Assembly (NCBI RefSeq): GCF_030272615.1
Contig: NC_081411.1
Span: 833,268,136 to 833,332,135 of the forward strand
Direction of reading: 5' to 3'
Origin: Cryptomeria japonica
Taxonomy: Eukaryota; Streptophyta; Pinopsida; Cupressales; Cupressaceae
Length of the DNA stretch: 64,000 nt
Shown here: piece after piece, positions 10,517-22,275 of the stretch
How positions within the stretch are numbered: position 1 is the stretch's first letter
Layout of the letters: every line of letters begins with the position of its first letter
Made by a program: the position numbers and the translations under genes
Notes under the pieces: generated by a model
Database searches by the model: none
Seen by the model: only the letters and a program-made list of their open reading frames with translations
What the model was told of the DNA's origin: nothing

Positions 10517-12053
10517 TGATAGTTCTGATACTAAATATAAGTACAGATCCAATAGCCAACAAGATGAGAGGGGGGGGGGGGGGTGAATCATACAAACTTA
10601 ATCATCAATAAAAACATCAGATTCAACCTCGGTAACATATATCATTCATATAACCAAAACTGTCAAACATGCAAACTTAAAAGCATATGAACAATATAAA
10701 CCTCATAACACCAGATTTAATGTGGAAACCCAAATAGGGAAAAACCACTATGGGATTTCGAACCCACTAAGAAATATACTCTTCTAGAGTATGCTCGGTT
10801 AAAAGCAAATCCTGTTAAAGATTACAAACACATTGCTAGATGTGACCCGGTTAAGGGATTTCCCTCAGATCTGTTAGGATCTTCACTTTGTTAGAAGTGA
10901 CCTTATCAAAGGATTTCAAACACTCAAATAAGAATGTCACCTTGCTAGAGGATTTACATATAAGACTGTTAAGTCCACTCGGTTAAGAGATTTTCTGCTA
11001 CTTCTCAAGATAACAGTAATAAAGATATGTCTGCAACTTCACATCTAAAAATGCTAAAGTAGATTCTTATTTGTTCAATACAAGCAATTCATAGGACTTA
11101 TCTTGTCCCTCTGCTGGGCTCTATACTCTGTTATCAAAACAGGTCTTCAAGCTTCTGTGCTCAGTAATCACTATGTAGCATCCATGTGCATACACTTGCC
11201 CGCATGCATTGTTTATCAACAATTTCCTATTTATAAACAATCTTCTAACCACTTAATCTCATTGATCACATTTCCCATGATCAATCATAGCCATCAAATC
11301 TTCAATCTTGTCCAGGTTCAATGTATTCTTTGATCTGAAAATGTTTTACCCCGCCTTGGAACTTGCATTTTCACCTTGGACCTTGTGTTAGGGTATTGCA
11401 GTTCAATCTGAGCTGTAGATCTTCTTGCCAACCTTTCTTTACCATAGATTCTTTAACAATATTCATACATGGCTTACCAATCATTTAATTCACTCCAGCT
11501 CATCAGCTTCTTTCATTAAATATCACATGTAAACATTTAATGCATTCTGTTATAGCTCGGTTGTAACTCGGTAAATATTAAACTTCACTCGGTAGACATT
11601 CTGTCTTCATTAACTGATAGCGATAACCTTAGGGTTTACCGACTAGGTTCCTTAGGGTTTACCAACTAGGTTCATTTCCTGATAACATAGTATAGTATTA
11701 ACCTTTACATTTTAGAACATATGTATGATGTTAAAACAATCTAAAACATCACGATCTCACCATTGTCTGACTCGGTAGTAGTTGCCCATTGAATACCTTA
11801 TCCCCTTATTCATTATATTATTTCCTGTGTCTTTTACCGACTTCTTTATAATCTTCATATCATACTTCTCAAGATATGGCAACATCAAACTGAATTAGAA
11901 AATCAATTTCTTGACATCAATGACAAAATAATAATATGAAGATAGTAAAACATCTTTAATCAATTATGTCCATAATCATCAACAACCTTCTCAATATCCT
12001 TATTGAAATGCCAACAATCTTTCATTGTCTGTTATAATGTAATATTGCCAACA
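10517..12053 (-). repeat. 3' LTR of the copia element
   Basis: 1537 bp, matching 16731-18255 with scattered substitutions and short indels, including a longer poly-G run at 10571. It is bounded by TG...CA and preceded on the minus strand by the polypurine tract at 12054. Confidence 0.9.
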
Positions 12054-12068
12054 ATCTCCCCCTTTGGC
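12054..12068 (-). other. Polypurine tract of the copia element
   Basis: The minus strand reads CCAAAGGGGGAGAT directly before the LTR start TGTTGGCA. This tract normally primes second-strand synthesis during reverse transcription. Confidence 0.75.
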
Positions 12069-12479
12069 ATTGATGGCAAAACCAATTGATTTGACCTTTA
12101 AAAGATTCGGATTGCTGTGATTCTAAAATGCTGAAATGCTCTCCCCCATACATTCTATATTTCAATTTGTAGTCTTCTCTCAGTCTTCTCCCATATATTA
12201 GTCTTCTCCCCCTTTGGTAGGTCTTCTCCCCCTTTGACAACAATGCCAAAAAAGAAAAGAACTAAAACATAATTTGTTTCTATAAGAAGTTATTTCCTGC
12301 TGTTGTGTATCAACTGAGTCTTAGTCAGAGCATTTGTCTTCAATTTCTGTTCCCTGTATCATTCTCTGTAATATTCCAGTATTAATTCCAGTACACTTTT
12401 AGAAAACATTCTAAAGTGTATAACTCCAACATCAACTCCCAAAAGATATTCAATAGAGTCATCGGATTGATACTTTCAC

Positions 12480-14400
12480 CGAACTCGGTCAGTGAGTAGA
12501 AGATAGGGGTAGGACCCTTAACTTACTTCTGAGATATTCAAAAGTGTCCTTTGGTAGTGGCTTGGTGAAGATATCTGCTATTTGCTCCTTTGTGCTAACA
12601 TATTCCAACACCACTTTCTTCTCTTGAGCTTCTTCTCTAAGATAATGATATTTGATAGAGATGTGCTTTGTCTTAGAGTGCATAACAGGATTCTTTGAAA
12701 TGTTAATGGCACTAGTGTTATCACAAAATATAGTTACTCACTCGGTAACTTTCTCATTTATACCTTCCAACATCTGTTTGATCCAAGCTATATTGGTGCA
12801 ATTCATTGCTGCAGCAACATATTCAGCTTCTGCTGTTGACTGAGAAACACATCCTTGTTTCTTGCTAAGCCAACTCACTAGCCTTTCTCCTAAAAAGAAA
12901 GCTCCTCCACTTGTGATTTTCCTGTCATCAATGTTGCTTGCCCAAGAAGCATCAGTATAAACTTTTAAATCAAACTCATTTCCTTTCTGATATACTAAGC
13001 CATAATCTTCTGTGCCTTTCAAGTATCTGAAAATTCTTTTGATTGCCGTCATGTGTGCTTCCTTAGGATTTGCAGAAAATCTTGCAACAATACCTACTGC
13101 ATGTGCTATATCTGGCCTGCTATGAACAACATATTGCAACTTTCCAATAATAGATCGGTAAAGTGTCTCATCAATAGATGCAGATTCATCATTATTTGAT
13201 AGTTTATAGTTGGTAGTCATAGGAGTACTTACTAGTTTTGAATCCTCCATTCCAAATTTCTTCAATATTTCCTTTATGTACTTGGATTAGGTAATAAAAA
13301 TCTCATCTTTCATTTGCAGTATTTGCAGACCTATAAAATATTTTATCTCACCGATTAATGACATCTAAAATTCTTTGCTCATTTCATTTCCAAAGTTCTT
13401 GCATAAAGAGTCATTTCCACAAAATATAATATCATCAACAAATATGGCTGAGATCAATATTCCATTTTCATCATTCTTCATGTACATATTGTTGTTCTCA
13501 CTTGTTCTTATAAAACCAATCTTAATCAAATAAGAATGCAATCTCTCATACCATGCTCTAGGTGCTTGTTTCAAACCATATAAAGCTTTGTTCAACTTAC
13601 ATACCTAATCTTTATTTTCTCCTTCAACAAATCCTTCAGGTTGTTCAATGAAAACTTCTTCTTCTAATATACCATTCAGAAATGCAGATTTGACATCCAT
13701 TTGATATACCTTGAAATTCTTGTAAGCAGCATATGCCAACAATGTTCTTACTCCTTCAAGTCTTGCCACAAGTGCAAAAGTCTCACTATAATCAATTCCT
13801 TCTTCTTGGGCATAACCTTTGCAAACTAGTCTTGCTTTGTTCCGAATGACCTCACCTTTTTCATTTAGCTTGTTTCTGAAGATCCATTTTGTACCGATTA
13901 CATTTTTGTCTTTCGGTCTTGGGACTAGTGTCCATGTGTCATTCTTCTTGATTTGATCAATCTCTTATGTCATAGCATTTATCCAATATTCACTGTTAAA
14001 TGCCTCTCTCACTATTCTCGGTTCAAATTCAGATATCAAACATGTGTTCTGTCTCAATTTGTTCCTTGTCATCACTGGATCATCCTTATCTCCTATAATC
14101 TGACTTGGTGCATGATGTCTTCTGACATACTTGGCTAATACAGGCTCGATAGGCTCTGTATGATCTTCTTCATCACTCGGTAACTAGATATTTTCTTCAT
14201 TTTCTTCAACAGTTTTCTTGGTAGGGCTTCTTGGTTGCACATAGACAAATCCTTCATAATCTTCTGGTTCTTTGGAGTTTCCTTCATTATTTCTTTCTAC
14301 AAATTCATCAATTTTCACATTTGCACTTTCTACTATTTTGTTAGATGATTTGATAAGACATTTAAATGCTTTGCTTCTAGAAGAATAACCTAGAAACATT
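12480..14400 (-). pseudogene. Copia reverse transcriptase and RNase H
   Basis: The reverse-transcriptase core has NKALYGLKQAPRAWYERLH and the active-site motif FVDDIIFCGND (FVDD instead of the commoner YVDD). Then come RPDIAHAVGIVARFS and FRYLKGT. RNase H follows with VYTDASWASN, STAEAEYVAA, CDNTSAINISKNP and a final KHISIKYHYLREE, ending ADIFTKPLPK. Many stops divide it: 13365, the gap 13365-13265, and 12735 between the last two RNase H motifs. It would copy element RNA into DNA; here it is non-functional. Confidence 0.85.
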
Positions 14401-15053
14401 CCTTCTTTACTTTTCTAATCAAACTTGCCATTTCTATCATCTTTATGAACATAGCATCTACTCCCAAAGATTTTAAAATAACTTACATTAGGTTTCTTGT
14501 CATACCAGATTTCATAAGGTGTCTTCAAAGTACCTTTCTTCAATTGAACTTGGTTCAAGGTGTAAACAGCTGTGCTTATTGCTTCTCTCCAAAATGTTTG
14601 TGGAACTTTCTTTTCAATCATCAGGGTTCTGGCACAATCCACAATAGATCTGTTCCTTCTCTCAGCTATCCCATTCTGCTGTGGAGTTCTTGGTGCAGAG
14701 ACTTGTCTTTTTATACCATGATCATTGCAAAATAGGTTGAACTCATCAGATGTAAACTCTCCTCCTCTATCTGATCTGAGACATTTCAGTTGTCTTCCTC
14801 TTTCATTTTCAACTCTGGCCTTGTACCATTTAAACATTTGAAAAGCTTCTGATTTTTCTTTTAAAAACATTACTGACATCATCCTTGAGTAATCATCCAC
14901 AAATAATATCAAATATTTATCACCATAATAACTCTGAACTTTCATAGGACCACAAAGATTAGTGTGCACAAGATCTAAAATTTCCTTAGAAGTGTAGGAC
15001 TTACTTGTAAAGCTTGATCTTGTCATCTTACCCATCTGGCATCCTCGACACAT
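14184..15053 (-). pseudogene. Copia integrase
   Basis: An N-terminal CRGCQMGK zinc-binding end is followed by LVHTNLCGPM, VDDYSRMMS, CLRSDRGGEFTS and PQQNGIAERRNRS. In the family the first catalytic aspartate lies in HTDLCGP; here it is asparagine. The second aspartate (LRSDRGGEF) and the catalytic glutamate (GIAERRNRS) are kept. A stop at 14415 separates the C-terminal part (14399-14184). Even apart from the stops, loss of the first acidic residue should abolish strand transfer. Confidence 0.8.
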
Positions 15054-15230
15054 AGCATTCTCAAGTTTTTCAAGACTTGGTAGACCTCTTACTCGGTGCT
15101 TCTTACTTATCTTGATTAGACTATCAAAATTAACATGACAAAACCTTTTATGCCATAACCAAGTATCTTCTATCCTTGCATATAGACATTTATTCTAAGT
15201 TGAGTCAAGATGAAATGTATTACCTCTTGT

Positions 15231-16666
15231 TTATGTCCCTGTAGCAGCTAACTTTCCATTCTTGTCATGAAATTTGACAATTCCTTTTTCAAACTCTATT
15301 CGGTAACCTGTGTTGTTTAGCTGTGCTACACTCAACAAATTGTATTTCAAACCTTCAACCCAATAAAAATCATTGCATCTTGCATTATCAAGAAGTGTTA
15401 TGGATCCTTTACCTCTTACTGGACATGGTGCATCATTACCAAATCTAACATAGCCTCCATCATAATCTTCTAACATAACAAACTTGTGTTTATCTCCTGT
15501 CATATGATGTGAGCATCCACTATCTATAATCCAAGAATCATTAGTGTTTATGTGAGATCTTAGGGCTTTTTCTTCATACCTTTCTTCATCTAATCCATCT
15601 TTGATAGCCACATAAACAACTTCCTCTGTATCAGTCTCATCTGATTTATCATCGTTAGATTCCTCATCAACTATTAAGCATGTCTTTCTATTTCTTCTTC
15701 TGAAGTCTCGGTGTCCTCTGTAATGGTTATCTTTCTGTCTGTCATCTCGGTAATCTCTCTTTTCAGTAAAATCTTTGTCAGGATAGTTAGAAGCCATATG
15801 TCCAATCTTATCACAATTGAAACATTTCAAAGGTAGTTTTCCTTTATACTTACCTTTGCCTCTCGGTAACCTTTTGGCCAATAGTGCTTCAAACTCTTCT
15901 TGCTTTCTAATTTCTTCATACAGTTTGTGTACTTCTTCCATGTTCTTCCAAAATCTTTCACTTGCTCCACTGTGATCTCCTTCAGAGTACTTATACTTTC
16001 TTTCATTGTAAATTCATTAAGATGAAAAGAACTAAATGCAGATTCAACTTTATTTACTTTTGACCCACTATTATCAAAGTTACTTAACTCAAAAGCATGT
16101 AGCTTACCAATAGTAGCATCTAAAGAAACTGGCATATTGGGTACAAACCTCAATTCATTGATTGCAGAGACTCGGATTGCATAGGCAGGTAGAAGGGTTC
16201 TTAACAACTTACTTGTTACATCCTTTTCTTCAATAGTTCCTCTTGCTCCTTTGATTTGATTTACAATCTCCTTTAGTCTTGTACTGTATTGGGTTATGTT
16301 CTCACCTTCATTCATCCTCATAGATTCAAGTTGTCATCTTAGACTATCCATTTTTTCTCTTTGAACATGTTCATCTCCTCCATATATAGATATGAGCTTA
16401 GTCCACATTGCCTTTGCATTAGTACATCCTTCTAGATCATTAAACTCTGAGTCGGTCAATGCAGATGTTATTTCAATCATTTCTTGAATATGTTCTTGCT
16501 TTGCCTTTATCTCTTCCATTGTCAATGGATAGGTGCTCGGTGTGATGAAATCATTCTCCAGATAGTATACAACATATTCTCCAACTCTTGATAGATGTAG
16601 CTTCATCCTTTTCTGCCATGTAGAGAAACTTGACTTGTTCAGCTTCGGTGCATCCCTCTTATACAT
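15231..16666 (-). pseudogene. Copia Gag and aspartic protease
   Basis: Gag begins at 16666 with the copia capsid-type domain (SFSTWQKRMKLHLSRVGEY, then AKAMWTKL). A single in-frame TGA at 16334 interrupts it, and the same frame resumes with ATG at 16321. Near 15945 a frameshift moves the coding frame to 15941-15231. The zinc knuckle CFNCDKIGHMASNY has tyrosine where the last cysteine should be. The protease active site is WIIDSGCSHHMTG. A stop at 15231 precedes the pre-integrase region (15230-15054), which is still readable as a histidine/cysteine-containing segment. Confidence 0.85.
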
Positions 16667-16716
16667 CTTTGGATCTTTAACTCAAGTGCCTTTAAACTTT
16701 CCTTTCAGAGTCTAAA

Positions 16717-16728
16717 GTTCTGATACCA
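16717..16728 (-). other. Primer-binding site of the copia element
   Basis: The minus strand reads TGGTATCAGAAC two bases after the LTR end. The consensus for initiator tRNA-Met is TGGTATCAGAGC, so one base differs. Confidence 0.8.
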
Positions 16729-16730
16729 AT

Positions 16731-18255
16731 TGATAGTTCTGATACTAAATATAAGTATAGATCCAATAGCCAACAAGATGAGAGGTGGGGGGGGGTGAAT
16801 CATACAAACTTAATCATTAATAAAAACATCAGATTCAACCTCGGTAACATATATCAATCATATAACCAAAATTGTCAAACATGCAAACTTAAAAGCATAT
16901 GAACAATATACACCTCATAACACCAAATTTAACATGGAAACCCAAATAGGGAAAAACCACTGTGGGATTTTGGACCCACTAAGAAATATACTCTTCTAGA
17001 GTATGCTCGGTTAAAAGTAAATCCTGTTAAAGATTACAAACACATTGCTAGATGTGACCCGGTTAAGGGATTTCCCTCAGATCTGTTAGGATCTTCACTT
17101 TGTTAGAAGTGACCTTGTCAAAGGATTTCAAACACTCAAATAAGAATGTCACCTTGCTAAAGGATTTACATATAAGACTGTTAAGTCCACTCGGTTAAGA
17201 GATTTTCTGCTACTTCTCAAAATAACAGCAATACAAATATGTCTACAACTTCACATCTAAAAATGCTAAAGCAAATTCTTATTTATTCAATACAATCAAT
17301 TCATTGGACTTATCTTGTCCCTCTGCTATACTCTGTTATCAAAACAGGTCTTCAAGCTTATGTCCTCGGTAATCACTATGTAGCATCCCTATGCATACAC
17401 TTGCCTGCATGCATTGTTTATCAACAATTTCCTATTTATAAACAATCTTCTAACTGCTTAATTTCATTGATCACATTTCCCATGATCAATCATAGCCATC
17501 ATATCTTCAATCTTGTCTAGGTTCAATGTATTCTTCAATTTGAAAACGTTTTACCCCGCCTTGGAACTTGCATTTTCACCTTGGAACTTGCATTTTCACC
17601 TTGGAACTTGTGTTAGGGTATTGCAGTTCAATCTAAGCTGTAGATCTTCCTGCCGACCTTTCTTTACCATAGATTCTTTAACAATCTTCATACACGGCTT
17701 ACCAATCATTTAATTCACTCCAGCTCATCAGCTTCTTTCATTAAATATCACATGTAAACATTTAATGCATTCTGTTATAGCTCAGTTGTAACTCGGTAAA
17801 TATTAAACTTCACTCGGTAGACATTTTGCCTTCATTAACCGATAGTGATAACCTTAGGGTTTACCGACTAGGTTCATTGCCTGATAACATAGTATAGTAT
17901 TAATCTTTACATTTTACAACATATGTATGATGTTAAAACAATCTAAAACATCATGATCTCATCATTGTCTGACTCGGTAGTAGTTGCCCATTGAATACCT
18001 TATCGCCTTATTCATTATATTCTTTCCTGTGTCTTTTACTGAATTCTTTATAATCTTCATATCATACTTCTCAAGATATGGCAACATCATACTGAATTAG
18101 AAAATCAATTTCTTGACATCAATGACAAAATAATAATATGAAGATAGTAAAACATCTTTAATCAGTTATTTCCATAATCATCAACAACCTTCTCAATATC
18201 CTTATTGAAATGCCAACAATCTTTCATTGTCTGTTATAATGTAATATTGCCAACA
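16731..18255 (-). repeat. 5' LTR of the copia element
   Basis: 1525 bp partner of 10517-12053, with the same TG...CA ends. It adjoins the primer-binding site on its low side and the resumed older LTR on its high side. Confidence 0.9.
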
Positions 18256-18475
18256 CCCCCCACTTGCATTTTCCTACATCTCCCACTTGCCTCTTAAACC
18301 TCTTCTAGAGCCTTCTGGATTCTTCTAAACTATCTTAATTGGCCTAATCAACTCCAATCATGTCATTTCCTTAAATTTGAGGAAGTCACTTCTCAATTTT
18401 GGAGGAAATTCTTCTCAATGCATTTAAAGCTATATTTCTTCAACAAACTAACTTGTTGAGTTCCCCCAAATTTCT
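18256..18475 (+). repeat. LTR fragment, right part (split by copia insertion)
   Basis: CCCACTTGCATTTTCCTACA and the following bases continue the alignment with 5215-5445 of the solo LTR. Similarity ends near 18475 at TTCCCCCAAATTTC, so this LTR lacks its 3' part, including the TATA box region. Confidence 0.75.
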
Positions 18476-18884
18476 TCTAAGACTTGAGTACTTACGTGTA
18501 GGAAATTGAAAACTTAAATCATGTTGAATGTTGAAGAAAAAAAAAAGATTGCATTGGTGTAGCTCTGGATGTGTGGTAGACATTAAAAGACAAAAAGGAA
18601 AATACCTAAAGCATAGCAGCCCTGCAACACGTACTAAAAAAAAGGCGGTCAGTGTTGTCAGTGCTTCTCCCACTATTTCCCTGTTTTCAGACTCCACTTG
18701 ATCACTCCACCTGATCATCATCTCCTCGTCAGTTCGATCAACTCTAAAACACACCACGTCAATATGAAAAATCTTCGTATCTCAACACATGACAAATTTA
18801 AAATTCTTTTTCTTGTGCAACCACTCACTCAAATCCAATTTCGTTGAAATATCGAAAGAAAGGAAGCACATAATTAGTGGAGCG
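18476..18884 (+). other. Upstream region of the oxidase-like gene
   Basis: Single-copy sequence between the truncated LTR and the exon. It should contain the promoter and 5' UTR, but no convincing TATA box is seen. An in-frame ATG at 18789 would add 32 residues (cysteine- and lysine-containing, no signal-peptide character), so the downstream ATG is preferred. The truncated LTR ends only about 400 bp upstream of the start codon. Confidence 0.5.
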
Positions 18885-19529
18885 ATGAATTTCTTCCCCT
18901 TCCTCCTCTTAAATATCAACATCAATGGCGTATGCTGCAGCCCACCTGCTCCCCCAGTCAAATGCGACACTAGCGGTTGCACAGTCAGCAACGCCTATGG
19001 AATATTCCCCGACCGATTGACATGCAGAGCCACACCGGCCGTTTTCCCTTCGTCGGAAGAAGAGTTGCTGGCGGCGGTGGCGGCGAGCAGCCGCAACAAG
19101 CAGAAGATGCGGGTGGTCACGCAGTGGTCGCAATCCATTCCCAAATTGGTTTGCTTGGGCGGAGAAGAGGGGCTAATCATAAGCACCCAGGAGCTAAAAC
19201 ACGTGGTTAGCATAGATGAGGAGTCCATGAGAATGAGCGTGGAAAGCGGAGCAGCTTTGGGGGATATAATAAGCGCAGCCACTGAATATAAGCTGGCACT
19301 CCCACAGACTCCATATTGGAAGGGGCTTACAATAGGGGGGATCCTCTGTATGGGGGCTCATGGAAGCTCAGTCTTTGGGAAGGGAAGTGTTGTTCATGAG
19401 TACGTTGTGGGGATGAGATTGGTGGTTCCCCTGAGAGGAGGGAATGCAAGTGTCGTGACCCTCAATTCCTCCCATGCCGATCTCGATGTTGCCAAGCTTT
19501 CTCTTGGCCTTCTCGGAGTCATTTCTCAG
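18885..19529 (+). CDS. L-gulonolactone oxidase-like protein, exon 1 (partial)
   Basis: This family (plant GULLO proteins) oxidises L-gulono-1,4-lactone to L-ascorbate with FAD and is usually secreted. The start at 18885 gives a hydrophobic signal peptide (MNFFPFLLL...). It is followed by the plant-type motifs GCTVSNAYGIFPDR, FPSSEEELLAAV, VVTQWSQSIPKLVC, GLTIGGILCMGAHGSSVFGK and YVVGMRLVVP. Together these form most of the FAD-binding PCMH domain. The exon ends SLGLLGVISQ with a consensus donor CAG/GTAATT at 19529/19530, exactly where the plant proteins continue. It has no stops or frameshifts over 215 residues and is GC-richer than its surroundings. The remaining two-thirds of the protein (ALO domain) is not in the window, so the gene has a very long intron, continues beyond it, or is truncated. 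Confidence 0.88.
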
Positions 19530-21090
19530 GTAATTTTTTTGTATGCATTTGAATTAACTTATTGTTTAGTATTAAAAATATGGATATTAAGACCTATCGA
19601 ACAAATATTTTTAGATTTTTTTTCTTTATTTTCCTATTTTTATGCACATTTCAACAATGACCTTAATGTTTAATGGAAAACCTACCCAACAACATCCTTA
19701 CAACTTATTACCCAACACTCTAGTTTGAATCGAGAATATCACCTAGTGCCCTCTCCCATCTCAACATCTCTCTTCCCTTCAAATAAATATATTCAAAATT
19801 ATACTTTTTGGAAAGCTTGTAATGAGGGCTTCATACTATGAAACATAACTTCTAAATGAAAGTTTATTATACTTTTTGTAAAGCTTATAATAAGAACTAC
19901 ACACTCTTAAGGTTGAATATATCGAGGATGATATAGTTTGTTAGATGATATCACCATTTCCAATGGAAGCCATGGGGAGATGGTAGATAAGGTAATTATT
20001 GTTGAAGGAAAAGGAGACCATTTGGGAACTATAAATCCTCATGTTCATAGATATTTTTTGTAATTGATTAATGACAATCTAATAACATGTGAAGAAGGGA
20101 CCTAAATGAATAGTTGAGTTGAAATTTCCTCTTTTGTTTTTGCTATATTTAAATAAAAGGTCATATTATATTTATCATCCCTTTTTCCTTCTATATCGTA
20201 TTAACAACATCAAACAGGGTCAAAGCTTCTTATTGTTCAAATATTGGGAAGTGCTTGTAAATACATTACCATACTTCAAGGTTATAATGCTAAGTGGTAG
20301 GTGTCAATCATCTAAGTGAGATGAACGTTGTAAGTTAGCTAGACATAAAGGTTATATGCATTGTAAAAGAAGATTAGAAAATTTGTATATCCATTTTTTA
20401 GTGCAGATTAATTTTATGACTGAATCATTGTAAATGCACATGTATATTTTATTTGGTAAATCAATGGAAGACATTGATATTTTTTTAATATAATTTGTCT
20501 CCCATGCTATTTAATTTTTTTAGGTGATCGTATGATTTATAAATATGTATTTTCAATATTTATATTAAGCTTTAATTAGTAATATAGTTAAGAATTTCAT
20601 GTTAGAATATTTTTAAGCACAATATATGTGATTGTTAGATCTTATATGCGAGATAAATAAGATTCAAGAATGAGTTATGTAATAGTAAATAGGAATTAAA
20701 TTGAGAGCTTGGGACTTGCAAGACAAGTCTTTGGAACATCAAAATTTTCTAATATTGTAGGTTATATGTGTAATTGTTTTGGTTCTCTATTTTTTGACTT
20801 TATTGCTTAGGATTTAATTCCCCAATTTGCAATTTCCTTCTAATCATATAGAGACACATAAATACTTTATACTTCAAAATGATAAATCTCATTTTGTAAT
20901 TTATTTTAAAATATTCATTCATAATAGTTTTAATGGTACATAATAAATTTCTTATGTCTTAACATCAAGCGCTCTACTTATATACCTATGAATGTTATCT
21001 TCTTGAAACTCTAAGATCTAATACGATTTTATATTAATGAAATCAAGTTTCCACAATCGATCAAAATATTACAATTCTTTTGGATTAGAA

Positions 21091-21240
21091 TGTGTTCAAG
21101 AATTTTTGCATCAACGTTTTGGATCACACTCCATGATCCATCATCAAGGTGATCAAGAGACCACAAGGAGATAGAAAATCATCTTGATGATGGATCACAG
21201 AGTGTGATATGAAACGTTGATGCAAAAATTCTTGAACACA
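21091..21240. other. 150-bp long-hairpin sequence, copy 2
   Basis: The arms 21091-21153 and 21178-21240 are each 63 bases; by eye about 57 positions pair, including a perfect outer 29-bp run starting TGTGTTCAAGAATTTTTGCA. The loop is about 24 bases, including CAAGAGACCACAAGGAG. Pairing is better than in copy 1. It could be a foldback element or an inverted-repeat small-RNA locus. Confidence 0.85.
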
Positions 21241-21816
21241 ATTGTAAAGTTGGTGAATCAGGGTTTCACCAATTAGGATAGTAAAACCACCAATTACACA
21301 AGAACAACCTTACATTTAAAGGAGGAATATAAACCCAATAGATTTAGCCACAATTCAATTAGAGAAGAGGGTTGAGATGTTGATTGGATTTGCCTATTTG
21401 TGTCTTCCCCTTTTAGAGTTGAATTTGTATTTGAATTGTAAAATTAGATCTATGGAAAATAACGAGGAATTGAACTAAAACAATGATACTATAATTTTTT
21501 AGAATTGACATAGAGCTACAAAAAGGGACTGAGAAGGGAAGATGGATCATAGTTCCTATAACTAAAAATCTAGGCCAAATTGTCAGGATCCAAAGGGTAG
21601 GGTGACCTAGTCATGCAACTTTTGAGTAGACATGCAAGATGTTTTTTGGATCAAGGAGACACAAATAGTCCACTGTTAGAAGATTCTACAAAATTCTTGA
21701 GAGCAGGGTAGTGGGAGCTACCTTGTCCTTCACTTTTCGCACATATTAAAGTTGAACCTATTTGTCATTTTCTATTTTGTCAAAATCTTCTATCATAGCA
21801 CCTAAATCAATTTCCT

Positions 21817-21852
21817 ACACACACACACACACACATATAGAGAGAGAGAGAG
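21817..21852. repeat. Compound (CA)n(GA)n microsatellite
   Basis: About nine CA units, then TATA and a short GA run passing into G-rich sequence. It is the counterpart of 2361-2417. Confidence 0.95.
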
Positions 21853-21956
21853 GGGAGGGGGGCTGTGTGTAATGTACCCAACCGTACTATACCCAAATTT
21901 CCACCACACGTCATGTACCACTGTGATGTACCAATGCTCTCTTACAACAAATTACC

Positions 21957-22275
21957 TAAGGGAAAACTACTCGAGGGAAGTACCCAAGGGAAAACTACTC
22001 GAGGGAAGTATACTCGAGGGAAGTACTCGAGGGAAGTATACCCGAGGGAAGTACCCAAGGGAAAAGTACTTGAGGGAAGTATACTCGAGGGTAAAGTACC
22101 TGAGGGAAATTACTGAGGAAAGTATGTGAGGGAAAAATACCTTAGGGAAATTACCGAGGGAAGTACCCGAGGGAAAAAAAACTAGAGGGAAGTATGCACG
22201 AGGGAAAAGTACCCAAGGGAAGTACTCGAGGGAAATTATCGAGGGAAGTACCCGAGGGAAGCACTTGAGGGCAAA
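21957..22275. repeat. Minisatellite with unit near CGAGGGAAGTAC (12 bp)
   Basis: About 25 degenerate units of 11-14 bp, such as CGAGGGAAGTAC, CAAGGGAAAAGTAC and CTGAGGGAAATTAC. The short flank 21865-21956 contains ATGTACC variants that may be its source. Because the usual unit is 12 bp, open frames persist on both strands (a repeated REVP/GKVLEGS-type pattern); these are not believed to be genes. Confidence 0.9.

Larger units (their letters stand above)
10517..18255 (-). mobile_element. Complete but inactive Ty1/copia LTR retrotransposon
   Basis: LTRs are 10517-12053 and 16731-18255, both starting TGATAGTTC and ending TTGCCAACA on the + strand. Between them, reading leftward, are a primer-binding site, Gag, zinc knuckle, protease, integrase, reverse transcriptase and RNase H, the copia order. 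Possible target duplications are CCCCT (10512-10516) and CCCCC (18256-18260), which differ by one base. The element sits inside an older LTR, so it is the younger insertion. Stops and at least one frameshift inactivate it. Confidence 0.92.
19530..21852 (+). repeat. Start of oxidase intron 1 (copy 2 of the duplicated segment)
   Basis: It begins GTAATTTTTTTG at the splice donor and matches 66-2416 throughout. No coding content is evident. It includes the 150-bp hairpin and ends in a CA/GA microsatellite, after which the two copies differ. Confidence 0.85.

Noticed and set aside
18995-19282. Minus-strand and alternate + frames across the oxidase exon
   Set aside because: They overlap the well-supported oxidase exon, whose GC-rich codons leave other frames open.
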